Shown piece by piece: positions 1 to 11,600 of a DNA stretch of 64,000 bases; the first letter of the stretch is position 1, and the number at the start of each line of letters is the position of its first letter. The notes beneath the pieces were generated by a model. It did not search any database. It was given only the letters and a program-made list of their open reading frames with translations, and had not been told where the DNA came from. This stretch comes from Acridotheres tristis (Eukaryota > Chordata > Aves > Passeriformes > Sturnidae), in the NCBI GenBank assembly GCA_037013685.1, contig CM072919.1:2853616-2917615 (forward strand). The letters run 5' to 3'. The position numbers and the translations under genes are program-made.

Positions 1-490
1 TTGGTCAGCGAGATCCCCAAGGCCCTGGGAGAGCAAGGAGGCCGCGTCCTCTGCAGCTGCTCTTCTGTGTCTTCAAAAACAGCTCAGCCTCCCCGTAACA
101 CCGCAGACTCTCCTTCACAGGGGCTGAAGAAGCAGCAGCCCTTCAACCCAAACCTGTTTTGAGGCACAGAGCCCCCTGCACCCACTGGCACCACACCAGC
201 CTCAACCAAAGTGGTTAAATCCCTAAAACAATGCCCCTGCTAGCGTTTCATCCCTGGCAGGGCAGCATCGCCAGGGCTGCAGGGCCAGGCACTGCCAGCG
301 GGGGAACCACACAGGCTTGGTTCTCTGGCAGTGAAAGAAGAAAGTCGGGGCCCTCACTGCCTTTCCTTGCCTCTCTATTGAGGGAACAGTGCAATTATCT
401 TTGCAGACGCATCACTCCATGACAAAAAATAGCAGCTGAGATGGAAGCACCATGTCCCCGCGGAATCCAGCTATCAATGGAAAATTACGC
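1..490. other. Left-edge flank, no gene recognised
   Basis: No exon with recognisable homology or convincing splice sites was found on either strand. The stretch lies downstream of the SHC2 3' end, whose probable polyadenylation signals begin just to the right. The only open frame is a 63-codon one at 231-422, of ordinary composition and without protein resemblance. In human the next gene on this side is C2CD4C, but nothing here can be assigned to it. Confidence 0.5.
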
Positions 491-504
491 ATTCATTACT
501 GGGC

Positions 505-527
505 TTTATTTAGGGGCTTATTTTATT
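505..527 (-). terminator. Probable SHC2 polyadenylation signals
   Basis: Two AATAAA hexamers read on the minus strand, at 522-527 and 505-510. They are the first canonical signals found downstream of the SHC2 stop codon and would give a 3' UTR of about 1.4 kb. An ATTAAA variant near 1158-1163 is an alternative, shorter site. Confidence 0.55.
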
Positions 528-1911
528 CATTGGCTCAGCCAGCACTGGCCAGCCTGGATGCCTTGTCTGGTAGAGGCAATCCCCAGCGAGGGGCTCAGGG
601 TGCTGGGGTGACCCTGCTCCCGAAGGTGGGTGCTGGCAGCAGCACTGGGCACATGGAGCAAAGCCAGGACAGGCCACCAGCAGCCAGGATTGGTGCCAGA
701 CTCCCCAGCTGGCTGCTGCCCACCTGTAGCACAGGAGCCACAGCCAGGCCCACCTGCAGCTCTGGCTCTGCTGGCTGCCACACTTACTAGTGGGTCACAG
801 CTTGGCTTGTGCCACTCAGAGCCACCCCAAGGGGCCCAGGGGTGGGTGGCCACGTGCTGCTCCAGGTAGAGGCAGGAGGGGAGCTGGCAGCAGGAGCCAG
901 CAGGGCAGGGAGCTGCCAGGTGTGAGGAGGAGAGGCTGTGCAGGGCCAGGCCTGGGTGCCAAAGGCCACTCTGAAGCCAGGGGGACACTGGGTGATCCAT
1001 GGGAGACACGGTGACCCAGAAGGGCAGAGACAAGTGTGACTGGACAGGATGGGTTGGCCAAGGTGAGACCAAGCAGGAACTGGTGGTGATGGATATCTGT
1101 CCCAGCACCATGCCCAGAGGTGGCATGAACCACCTGTGTTCCTTGCTCATTTCCAGCTTTAATTAGAAATGTATTCCAAACCACAAACCCGTGCCCAGCA
1201 CCAGACACAGGGCAGGTAAATGGGGCTGTGAGTGACATAAAAACCTGCCAAAGTCCCGAGCTGGCCAGGGAGCCCCCACGGGCCATGGGACACCTCGTGA
1301 AGCAGTGCCAGCAGCTCAGCCCTGCCCTGCACCTTCCCACAGTACCTCCATCCTGGCCCTGGCCTGGAGAGGACAGTAAGGGCTTGGGGCCACAGGGAGC
1401 ATCATGTGGAAGCCACTCCTGGGGAGAATCCGGGTGAAAAAGGATGTCCTCAACAGGAACATCCAACAGCACCAGCGTCCGAGAGATGGTCGTGCCTGGC
1501 CCCATGGGCAGAACCAAGCCAGGGGCTACAGCAATGTCCACCAGCCTCCATTCCAGTGCTGGGGCAAGTGGGGGGCAGCCCTGCCTGAGATGGCTTCAGG
1601 CTCCATCCCTCCTGCTGAGGCCACCGAGCAGTTCCCACCCCAACAGCGTTTCACCTGTATGTGTGGAATTAAACATCTTTGTGTCCAGCCGGGCAGGGTG
1701 CCCCATGCAGACGATGGAGGTAGGCAGCAACCAGGGAGGACCTGCAGGGCCAGGGACCACAAGATCTCCCTGGGGAGGAAAATGGGGAGCCTGACCCCAG
1801 ACCTCAGGCACAACTGGAGAAGAGGAGCACAAAGGGGCCCCAGTTTTGCCCTAGGGTGAGTCCAGAGCCAGGGGAGCAGGCTATGAGGGGGACTCACATA
1901 CCCCCTTGGCA
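528..1911 (-). other. Probable SHC2 3' UTR
   Basis: This stretch runs from the SHC2 stop codon to the first canonical polyadenylation signals. It is GC-rich with no splice-bounded coding exon. The open frames on both strands here (up to 241 codons) show no family resemblance and reflect low stop-codon density. UTR status is inferred from position only. Confidence 0.5.
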
Positions 1912-4900
1912 TCACTGCTTCCTCTGTACAACCTGGCGGAGGTGCAGCTCACTCTCTGCTGCCACGATGGGCTGCTCATTCTGCCGGTGGTGGCTGATGA
2001 GGTGGCTGATGCTCTCAAACAGCACGTCCTTGGTCCTCACCTGGAGCCAGGGCACAGTGGTCCTCAACTCAGGAGAGTTGCCTCTCGTACAGCATCCAGT
2101 TGCAACACCCTGTGCCTGCCCATGCCTGTGTTCCCCATCACCCACCCCGTGTGCTGCCCCGATCCCAGTCCCAATTGCCCACCCCATGCCCTGCCCTCAC
2201 CCCCGTGCCCTGCCCTCACCACTCCCTCGGGATCCACCAGGAGCAGGTGCTTGGGCTGCCCGCTGTGCATGCCGGTCAGCACGTACTGCCCCGGGTTGGT
2301 GAGGCTGTCCCGCACCAGGAAGTCCCCGTCCATCTGCAGCAGCCTCTCGGCATCCCGCCGGCTCATCTTCCCGTGGTACCAGGGCTCCCGCCGGAGCTGC
2401 TCCTCCGTGGGGGCGATGGGGGCCTTCCGTGTGGGGGGGCTTGGCCACTGGTCCTCGATGGGGGGACTGGTGCCACCCCCTGCAATGCACTCGTGGAGCT
2501 TCAAGGCATCCTCGAATGGCCCTGTGGGATGCAGGGGTTGGGGGGTGTTACACCCGGGGCACAAGGCAGGGTTGGGCTGTGGACAGACCCTAGCTCACAG
2601 CCCCCACTGCACTGCTGTGGACGCAGCCAGTGCCAGCACCTGGGGCTGTGGCAGGTGACCCATACAGCTGCTGGCACAGTTTGCTCCACAGCAGGTTCTG
2701 CACCATTTCCCCCAGTGCAGTGGCTTACTCATGTCAAAGAGGTCCTTTTTGGGGCTCTCTTCTGCCGCCCCATGAGCCACCAGCTCTGGCTCCCAGGCGT
2801 CCAGGCTCTGTGTGTTCACATACATGTGCTCCTCGTAGTCCCGTGGCCCCAGGGTGTGGCCATCCGCCTGCAGGTACCCGTCGCAGGGCTGGCCTGCGAG
2901 GACGGCCATCACCGCTGGCCAAGACTGGGCAGGGTCACAGGGACCCCCCAGCTCATGGCTTCCCCCCACAGCAGTACCCACCCTGGCTCTCCAGGTCCCA
3001 GGGTGGCCCCAGCTGGCTGCTTGGGTCTCGTCTGGTTGCTAACCCGCCCTAGGAAAGGAGACAGTAAGAGCACTGGGGAGTCCCTGCCTGGGACCCTCAT
3101 AGCAAGGCCAGCAGTGGCTCTGAGGGGCTCACCTGGCTGGGGGGGACAGAGCTGCAGGGCTGAGTGCGGACGTGGCCTAGGGCTGTGCTGTGGCGGAGCC
3201 GGGAGTCAACCAGGCCCCCCGGGGGAGGCTCCTTCCCTGGGATGCTGTTGTAGTAGTCGTGCTCAGCCGCCTCCTCATCCTCCCCCCAGGCTGACTCCTC
3301 TGCAGCCAGCGCCCTGCAGCAGGGACGGGTGAGCTGGGGACACACTGCCTCGCTCAGACAATCCCCACACCCTGCAGTGACAGGGGCTCCCAGAGCCACC
3401 CCCAGCCAGGGGACATGCCCAGGACAGGGGTGCAGCAGGGCCCCCCACCCCCCTACCTCTCTGGGGGTACCACCACCTTGGGGGGGCTGTGTAGGTACTG
3501 CTTGAAGCGCAGCTCAAAGGCCTGTCCCACCGTGCTGATGACGCTCTGCGCCAGCCCCTCGCAGCACTCCAGGATGTGGCAGGCTGTGGACAGACAGACG
3601 GATGGTTTTAGTGTTTCCCCCACAATCCCATCACTGCACCAGGACCCCCCTGAGCCACCCCTCGTGTTCCCCCCATGAGGGATCTCCTCCTCCAGCCTTC
3701 ATCCCCCTCCCCAGTGCATCCCTCCTCCACAGAGCTCCCACGCGTGGAGGCCGGTGTCACCTCTCTGGTTGATGGGGTCCTTGGCGACATAGGCGACATA
3801 GTCCGTGGTATCCTGCAGACAGAGGGGGAGATCGGCACTCATGTCCTGCTACAGTGTGGGGACCAGGGCTGGAGGTGCCAGGGCTAGGGGACAGCTCGGT
3901 CCCAGCCCCACATCCTGACCCAGGCCAGGCTGCCCTGTGCTCGGCTTAGCCATGGGCAGTCCCTGTCCCCACCACCCTGGGGGACTGGGTGTGCAGGACT
4001 CACCATGTCCCCACCAGAGGCAAAGGAGATGGACTGCATGTGGTGGTTGGCGATGATCTGCATGGGGAACATGGCCCGGGGGGGCATTAGCAAAGGGGCC
4101 ACCAGCTCACAGGCTGGCAGGCTGCAGGACTTTGTGCCCAGGAACACTCACCTGGCGTGTGGTGGGGATCATGAGGTTCAGCCCATCAACGGAGATGTTG
4201 ACAGCGATGCTCATGCCAGCAAAGTGCAGGTTACTCTTGCCCAGAATGGAGAAAAGGGCTTTGTTGGGAGCCTAATAAGGGAGAGGATGGTGGGGGCAAG
4301 GAAGACCACCAGGACCAGGCTTCCTGGGGTGAACAAGGAAAGGGGGGGTCGCCCCAGAAACCCCAGGCCCACAAACTGGGCAGGCACCCCTAGTGTCATG
4401 TCCCACAGCCATGGCTTGTCCCAGGGATGGACAAACTGAATGGAAACTCACCTTCTTCTTCCAGATGCCCTTCACGCCCGGCACTGCCTCATAGAGTCTG
4501 TTGATGGCTTCCCTGCAATGGTCAGACAGTGGCCTGGTCACTGCTCCAGACCCCCAGCCCTTCCCAGCTGCCCTCCTTCCACATTGCTCTGTGGAGTCTG
4601 GTGGCACGAACCCCCACAGCCCCAGGCACCGCAGCCTCCCCGCAGCGCTGCCCCACGTCATGGCCCGTGGTACGTAATCCCAGCTGGGGCCACCTCCCTT
4701 CTCCTCTTTCCACCCATTGATCGGCGGCAGTGCCCTTCGTCCATGTCCCTGCGTGCAGGGTGGATCCTGCAGGGGACGGCTCCCCCTGACCCGCATTCCC
4801 ATCTCTGCACAGAGAGCACCCAGGGCCATCGGGTGGGCCTGGGGTGGCACTGGCGTGCAGGAGAGTGGGATTGCAGGGCAGTACCTGGTGACCTGTGTCC

Positions 4901-5875
4901 GGGTGTTGAAGTCGAGGGACCTCATGGAGCGCAGCACCTCAATGCACCCCATGTACTGCGGGGGAAAGCAGTCCGAGCAGACAGCACAGCAGGGCAGGCA
5001 ATGGAGAGGAGAGGCCGGGTGTCAGGGAGAAGGGCCTTCCACACCAGCTCCAGGGATCACACAGCAGCTTTCGCCCTCCACCCCAAAACACCCCATCATA
5101 TGCCCAGACCCCGTGCTAAGACCCCACAAACTCTGTGTGCCAGAGCTTGTGATGCCTCATAAGGGCTGACAACGGTGGAGTCCCAAGGTGGGCTCCACGG
5201 CCCAGCAAGCCCCCGGCCCCCGGTCCCATCACGGAAGCTGCATATGCCGGGGGCAGCTGCGGCGGTCCAGCCGTGGGGGGGGGACTCGAGCCAGGGCTCT
5301 GCCCGCAGCTGTCGGGAGGAGCGGCCGGACCCGCCGAGCCCTGCACACGCCTGGGGCCGGGGTCTCCGCGCCCTCCCGAACCGCCGGGCTCCGGTGGGAC
5401 TTACCCGGACAATGTAGGAGACACCGGGCCCCAGCACCCGCTCGTCGGGGTGCAGCCAGCCCTGCGCCGGTTTGCGGATGAAGCTGCCCTTGCGGCTCCA
5501 CTCGTCCCCGCCGGGCCGGGCCCCCGCCGGCGCCGCCGCCCCGCGCGCCCGCCCCGCCGTCCCCCGCGCCCTCCCGCCGCCCGGCAGCGCGCAGGGCGCG
5601 GCGCAGAGCGGCTCGCAGGCGCCCAGGACGGCGGCCAGCCCCGAGGGGGACTCCGCCGCGGCGGGGGCATCCCGGGCGGCGCCGGCGGGGCCGCGGCCGA
5701 GGAAGCCGCTGGAGCCGGGGAACTTCCACTGCGGCATCCGCGGCAGCAGCGCGCAGAAGGTGGTGCCGTGCTCGGGCTCCTCGCCCGCCGCGGGGCACGG
5801 CGCGGGGGCCGGCGACGGCATGGGGGCGGTCAGCGGCTCGTCGCGGAAGCGGTCATACTTGGGCTCCGGGAGCAT
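1912..5875 (-). CDS. SHC2: SHC-transforming protein 2 (SHC2/ShcB), complete, 587 aa
   Basis: Phosphotyrosine adaptor that couples activated receptor tyrosine kinases (neuronal Trk-type receptors) to GRB2-RAS signalling in the cytoplasm. Coding exons in transcript order: 5875-5405, 4955-4885, 4512-4452, 4271-4152, 4057-4004, 3812-3761, 3583-3457, 3313-3133, 2924-2729, 2521-2220, 2040-1912 (TGA). All joins are GT-AG and in frame. Layout: Ala/Pro-rich N-terminus; PTB domain from about residue 150 ([13 protein letters not shown]) to about 315; CH1 region with GRB2-type tyrosines Y339/Y340 (HDYYNSIPG) and Y414 (MYVNTQ); SH2 domain 492 to about 583, with FLVR arginine R515. The LPRMPQWKF segment of exon 1 and the overall length (human about 582) identify SHC2 rather than SHC1 or SHC3. 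The start ATG has G at -3. The start of exon 9 is the least certain boundary: CAG at 2925-2927 is the phase-compatible acceptor. Confidence 0.97.
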
Positions 5876-6110
5876 GCCCGGGGCCGCGCTCCGCTCCGCT
5901 GCCGCCGCGCTGGCTCCCACCCCCCGCCCGCTCCCCCGGGGCCGTGCCGCGCTGATGTCATGGTGTGAGCGCTCCGCCGCCCGCCCGGCCCCGCATCCTC
6001 CGCCCCCGGCCCCCCCCGCCGCGCCGGACCCGCGGCTGCCAGAGCATCCCCGTCCCGCCCAGCATCCCCGCCCACCTGAGCATCCCCGCGCACAACAGCA
6101 CCCACCCCAC
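5876..6110 (-). promoter_or_regulatory. SHC2 5' CpG-island region
   Basis: Dense CpG sequence continuous with SHC2 coding exon 1, with no TATA box seen. A CRE-like TGATGTCA lies at 5953-5960. Promoter status is inferred from position and composition; the transcription start cannot be placed. Confidence 0.45.
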
Positions 6111-8200
6111 GCCTGGGCTGCCCTCGCGAGCACGGCCCCTGGGGCCGAAGCCACCCACGCTCTGTCCTGCTCCAAACCCCCTGGACACGGCCTGCGGCCG
6201 CTCCAAAGCCCACGGGGCTGGCGCCGGCCCTGCGAGTTTCCAGCTTTGCCGCAAGCGTCGGCAGTGAGGGGTTGGGGGTAGCAGGCAGGGGAGGGCGACG
6301 GCCCCTCCCAGAGCCACAGGGCTGAGACACAGGCTGTCTCCCGCTCGCTTTTCGCGTTAGCTGGAGCGAAAGCGGCCAGCAGCCCCCGGCACTGCCCTCG
6401 CCCACAACAGGGACGTTTTCTGCCCTTTCCACCTCTGCATTCCCGGGAAGCGCTGCACAAGCCCAGGGCTGGCCGGGGAGGCGGGGGAGGGCTTGGCCAG
6501 GCTTCGATGCACAAGAGGGCTGCCCTACTTCTGTGCTTCTCAGCCCACTGGTCTCTTTCGCTCTGATTTCATCTGCCTCCAAAGCCAGATCTGACTCCCG
6601 CTTTGTTTATATCTGTCTAGAGGGCTCAGGCAGTAAAAAAGAACAAACATTTTCTTGTTTTTCTGTTTGTAACTGCAGCAAGCAGAGGGGAAAAATCCCA
6701 TAAAACCTTTAAACATTTCTGACCTCAATCGAGCAATTCGCCCTTGCTCCTGCCCCGGGGCTGCGGCGTTTTTCGAGCGGCTCAGACGACTCTAGGCTGG
6801 CTGGGTCCAGAAGGGTGAGAGACCCCAAAGCAGACCCACAATAGCTCTGCTGTGCTGGAGCCCCGGAGACCCACACTCTTTCCCAGCCCTGCATCCCCTC
6901 CATCTCCAAAGTGGTCTTAATATTGGGGCTCCATCCCCATAGCATCACAGACTCCTTTTAGCGGCTGTTTTCAGCTTCCCGAGGAGCTTCTTGGGCCGCT
7001 CTTCAGTCCAACACCCCCCAGCCCCCGCGGCAACCGGCACAAACAAAACCGGAGCCTCCCCGGGGGCCGGCCATGCCCTGGACACCACAGCAGCCTTTGT
7101 CTGTCCTCTTCACTGTCTCCTGCTCCCTGGCAGGTGATGGGGTGAAAGCCAGTAATTGCTCTAAGTGCGATCAATAAATCAAGGTAATAGAATTACATCT
7201 GATGTTGCCATGTTGGGAACTGCTTCCCCGCTCTCTGATCTCTCTCCTTGGTTTTGTTTTTAAGCCGCTGTAGAACACTGGAACAAATCAAGCTTCGCCA
7301 TGCTCTTATAAGCGTCTCCAGGAGGGTCCAAGAGGCTGGAGGCTCCCGGGGGCTGGGGATCAGCCGAGGGAAGGCACCGTGTCCCTGTGGAGGCTACAGG
7401 CAACGTGCAGAACACTCCGGGGACCACGGGCACCTGGGGACAGCACAGCCGGACACGGTGCAGCAGCCCCGGGGAGACGGAGCTGCTGTCCACTCCCACA
7501 TAAGCCCCGGGAAATCGGGAGATTACTTTCATTTTTCAGGTGCAGTTACCTGAGGGGACTTTCCCTGCGGTTTAATCACTACTTAAAGGAAAACCTCTGT
7601 GGACGAAGGCTGGATCGCAGCCTCTAGCACTCCGCGGGCGGGCAGGAGCCCTGACAGCCTCTGGCTGCCCCACGGTGAGACCCCTCCAGGCATCCCGGGT
7701 CGCCTCCCGTGTGCATCGCTGCCCGGGGCGGCCACCTCGAGCGGGCGGGGTCGATCAGAGGGGCCCTGGCGAGTATAAAACCTGTCTAAACTGTGCCCAA
7801 TTAATGTCCACTGAACCTGCACCAATGTAGTCAGCAAAACGAGCTCTTCGGCCCGTGCAGGATTAATTAGGACGCGCCCCGGCGCTGGCGGCACCGGGGC
7901 AGGAGCCGCTCCCTATGCGCAGCCCCGGGCGCGGCTGCCCCTCCCCGCCACCTGCGGCACCGGGCTCGTGGGAAGAGACGGGATCGTCCTGGGGAGGCGC
8001 TTGGCTGTCACCACCCCGGGATGTCGGTGCTGAGGACGGAGCCACCAGCTCAGTACCGAGAGAGTGGCGACGGGGCAGACACAGCTCTTCCCGAGCCGCC
8101 AGCCCCGCGGTGGCCGCATGTCCTTGTTGAAACCGCCTGCCCCAGTGGGGAGCAGTGCCCGTGACGGAGCAGCAGGCGCTCCAAAAGCGCCCCGGGGCCC
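6111..8200. other. Intergenic region between divergent SHC2 and MFSD14-like genes
   Basis: No exon was recognised on either strand. Three AT-richer islands (about 6540-6740, 7131-7270 and 7770-7875) stand out from GC-rich surroundings and carry homeodomain-type TAATT/ATTA words, as cis-regulatory elements often do. ODF3L2, which lies between SHC2 and MADCAM1 in human, was not recognised here. Confidence 0.45.
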
Positions 8201-8249
8201 TGGGTCGCTGCCGGTGCTACCGCCCGTTCCCGGTGCCACGGCCGGTCCG

Positions 8250-8408
8250 TGACGTCACGGTCACGCCCCAGCCAGCGGGTAGCGCCCGCCCCCCTGCCCC
8301 GTCCAGCCAGTCACAGGCCAGCACTCCCGATGAGGAAGAGGCGGAACAGCCAATGAGATGCGCCGGAAGTGCCTGTTCCCGGTCCGGGGGCGGGGCCAGT
8401 GGGCGGGG
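8250..8408 (+). promoter_or_regulatory. TATA-less CpG promoter of the MFSD14-like gene
   Basis: Upstream of the ATG at 8606 there is a perfect CRE palindrome TGACGTCA at 8250-8257, a CCAAT box at 8350-8354, an ETS core CCGGAAGT at 8363-8370, and GC boxes at 8386-8396 and 8401-8408. No TATA box is seen. The motif set and high CpG density are typical of a broadly expressed promoter. The exact start site is not determinable. Confidence 0.6.
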
Positions 8409-8605
8409 TCTCCCCCTCCGCTCCCCACCCCCGCCCTCAGCCCCGGGCCCGGCGCTCCCCGCCCGGTGCCGGTCCGGGTCCGGTGCCGGGTCCGGGCCCG
8501 GGCTCGGGCTCGGCGCAGCTCGGCCCTGTCCGGTTCGGCCCGGCCCTCCACAGGGAGGATGGGGCAGCCGCGGCGGCCGGCGATCGGCAGCGGCCCGGCG
8601 GCGCC

Positions 8606-11600
8606 ATGACCGGCGAGAAGAAGAAGAAGAAGCGGCTCAACCGCAGCGTCCTGCTGGCCAAGAAGATCGTGATCCGGGACGGGGCCGGCGTGAGCGCGGG
8701 GCTGGGCGCTGTCGGGGGGATGGTGGGGGCCGGGACTGACGGGAGCGGGGCCCGGGCGGTGCCGGTGTCCGGTGCGAGGTGAGGGCTCTCCCCGGTGGGC
8801 CACACTCTCCAAACCGCCCCTGTGGGCGCCGCTGCTGCAGCTGCCGGCCCGGGGCGCGGACGCGATGGACCCGGCGGATGCTGCAGCCCGAAGGATGCCG
8901 TGGATGGGCGCTGCACCTGCCGGCTTCGTGCCGTTCTTCCGGTGCGCTCTCGTTCCTGGGCAGCAAAACCACCGCGGGCCCGCACCGGGAATCTCCCACT
9001 GTCCTGCTGCGGTTGGATTTAAGCATCCTAGGCTGCCTGTAGTCTGTGAACAGGAAGAACGGTTCAGAAGCATCTCTTTCTGTCTTCACTCGCGTTTTGG
9101 ATCCCGCTCAGCTGCGTGAGCTCTCTGAAATGCAGGACGAGGCTGCTGAAAGGTTTTTGACTTTGCTCTGTTTTGCAGCGACAGGGGATCGGGGAACCCA
9201 GCGTGTACCACGCCGTGGTGGTGATTTTCCTGGAATTCTTTGCCTGGGGGCTGCTGACCACGCCAATGCTGACAGTGAGTGTGTCTCCATGGGAGCTCTC
9301 CTGGCGCTCCTGAGAATTGTCTTAGCACAACCTTTCCTTAGGGAACTGTTGAAAAGGAGTCTTTGGTTATGCAAAAACATTTCCACATATTAGCCTGATA
9401 ATATAAAATGCAAATCAAACATACAGACAGCACAAAGGGACCCGCAGAGAAGTGACGGTGGCGACATTAAGTAAAACCACAGGGGGTTCATGTGATGGGG
9501 AAGGGCGTGTTTGAGGCTCTCTGAGCTTCACCCAAGCATGCTGGAACCATTTATAGTTCTGGAAAATGTTAAGGACAGTTGTTTTCCATACTGGAAAGGG
9601 CAGGCAGAGCTCCTCACGTGGAGACATTGTTGCCAGGATATTTCCCTTTTTCCCTGGATTGTGCCCTTCCAGGCCTCTAGCTGGCAGATGCTTACAGAAA
9701 TTTTGCAAAAGTTGCTAGCTCTGACTTTTTCATTTGGTTTTGGTTCGTCTTCCCTCCAGGTCTTGCACCAGACTTTTCCTCAGCACACATTCCTGATGAA
9801 TGGCCTAATTCATGGAGTCAAAGTAAGGAATATTCCTTCCAGGATTTCCTTTAAATCTGACATCGGTGCAAGAAGGATAAGCCATTATTATCTATATAAT
9901 GTGCTGATGTTAGCCAATATTTGGCCAGTTTGAGGGAGCTCTGGCAAACCCAATGCAAAAGGAAGGACACAGTCATGGGACAGCTTGTTCAGCTGATTTT
10001 ACTGGGCAGGAGTGGCAACGTGCTGCCTGTCAGCGTGGGGCTGGAGTTACAACAGCTGAGTATTACAGATGGAAATATTCTCATCTACATGAGATCAGCC
10101 CTGTGCCCATCCTCTGGAGCATAACAGAATGACAAATCAGTGATATCTAAACTTGTTAGTGACTGAAGCCAAAATCAAGTGGCCTCAGTGACCTCCAGGC
10201 AGGAGGTGGGAATGTGCTGTGGCACAGGGAGTGGGACTGGGGAGCTTCTTCCACTAGACCAGCATTCCCAGAGCAGAATTGCAGGCAACAGTTGTGAACA
10301 GGCAATAGTCCTGTGTTCTGACTGGGGCATCAGGTAACACAGACAGTTCTTGGCTGTCTCTGGCAAGAGGATCTTGGAAAACAGCCCCAAATGGGTTTGC
10401 TGGGCACTCCTGTCAGCACTGAAAGGCTCTGCCCTGCCTGCCTCTGGCTTGGGAGACATGAAAAGGCCTTGAATAATTTTATTTATGCTTAATGAGCCTG
10501 GCTTCTCATTGTGTCTGTCCTGTCTCCACCTACAAGAGAAAGCTTTCCCCAGAACTGCAGCAGCTGTTGCCATGGTGGAGCTGTGCCAGCAGCTTTCCAG
10601 GTCCTGGCAGGGCTGCCTGGGTGCCCACAGCACGGGCAGAGCTCTGCAGGGAGCAGGAGTGTTCAGTGGGGCCTTGCTGGTCTAGGATTTATTTTTCCCT
10701 CCCTAAAATGATATGGAGAGTTTAATAAATTGCCCTGTTGTAACAGCATTGCTGCTTGTAGCAATCAGTACTGCATTGTCTCCTCCTGTTATTGAAAGCT
10801 CTCACTGAGGGGTTTCTCTGTCCTCTGGTCTGTCTGTCTGTCCATCCCAGGGTCTGCTCTCTTTCCTAAGTGCCCCGCTGATTGGTGCTCTCTCTGATGT
10901 CTGGGGCAGGAAATCCTTCCTCCTTCTCACAGTCTTCTTCACGTGTGCACCAATTCCCCTGATGAAGATCAGCCCGTGGTGAGTTCACCCTCAGTACAGC
11001 CCCAGGGTTCTGGAGAGGGGAAGGAGCACGAGGCTGAAGGAGGAGGGTTTGCTGGTGCTCGTTTCAGGATGAAATGAAAAAGCCTCATCCATCTCAAGAA
11101 TGGAGGAGGATGCTCAGCCTGGAGAATGACTTGTCTGGTTCTGCTGGAGAGTTCAGTTGGTTATAAAGAGTTGGTCTGTCCTCTGTGCTTGTTCCCTTAC
11201 TCAGTGCATTGTTTCTATTAGGGAACATAAGTGTTAAAACTTCAGGGATCTCCAGACCAAGACTCCATGTTCTTGTTCTGGTGCACTGGATGGACTGAAA
11301 GGAAAACAAAGGAGAGGCTCTGCTTCAGCAGCTGTGGACTGTGGTGTGGTTGCTCTCTAACTCTGCCCTGGGCTCTTGCAGGTGGTACTTTGCTGTCATT
11401 TCCATGTCTGGAGTGTTTGCTGTCACCTTTTCTGTGATTTTTGCCTACGTTGCCGATATCACACAGGAGCATGAGCGCAGCACAGCGTACGGCCTGGTAA
11501 GGAGCTGAGTCACTGTCCTGGCTCTTGAAAGGAATATCTGGGGCTTTGCAGGTAGGAGAGGTATAAAATTAGGGTGGGGGATTTATTGACTAATCATAGT

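Noticed and set aside
2100..3332. 410-codon plus-strand frame within SHC2
   Set aside because: Antisense to SHC2 exons 7-10 and their introns, without any family resemblance.
9408..9415. Perfect octamer ATGCAAAT in MFSD14-like intron 2
   Set aside because: A single 8-bp match in an AT-rich intron is expected by chance at this scale.
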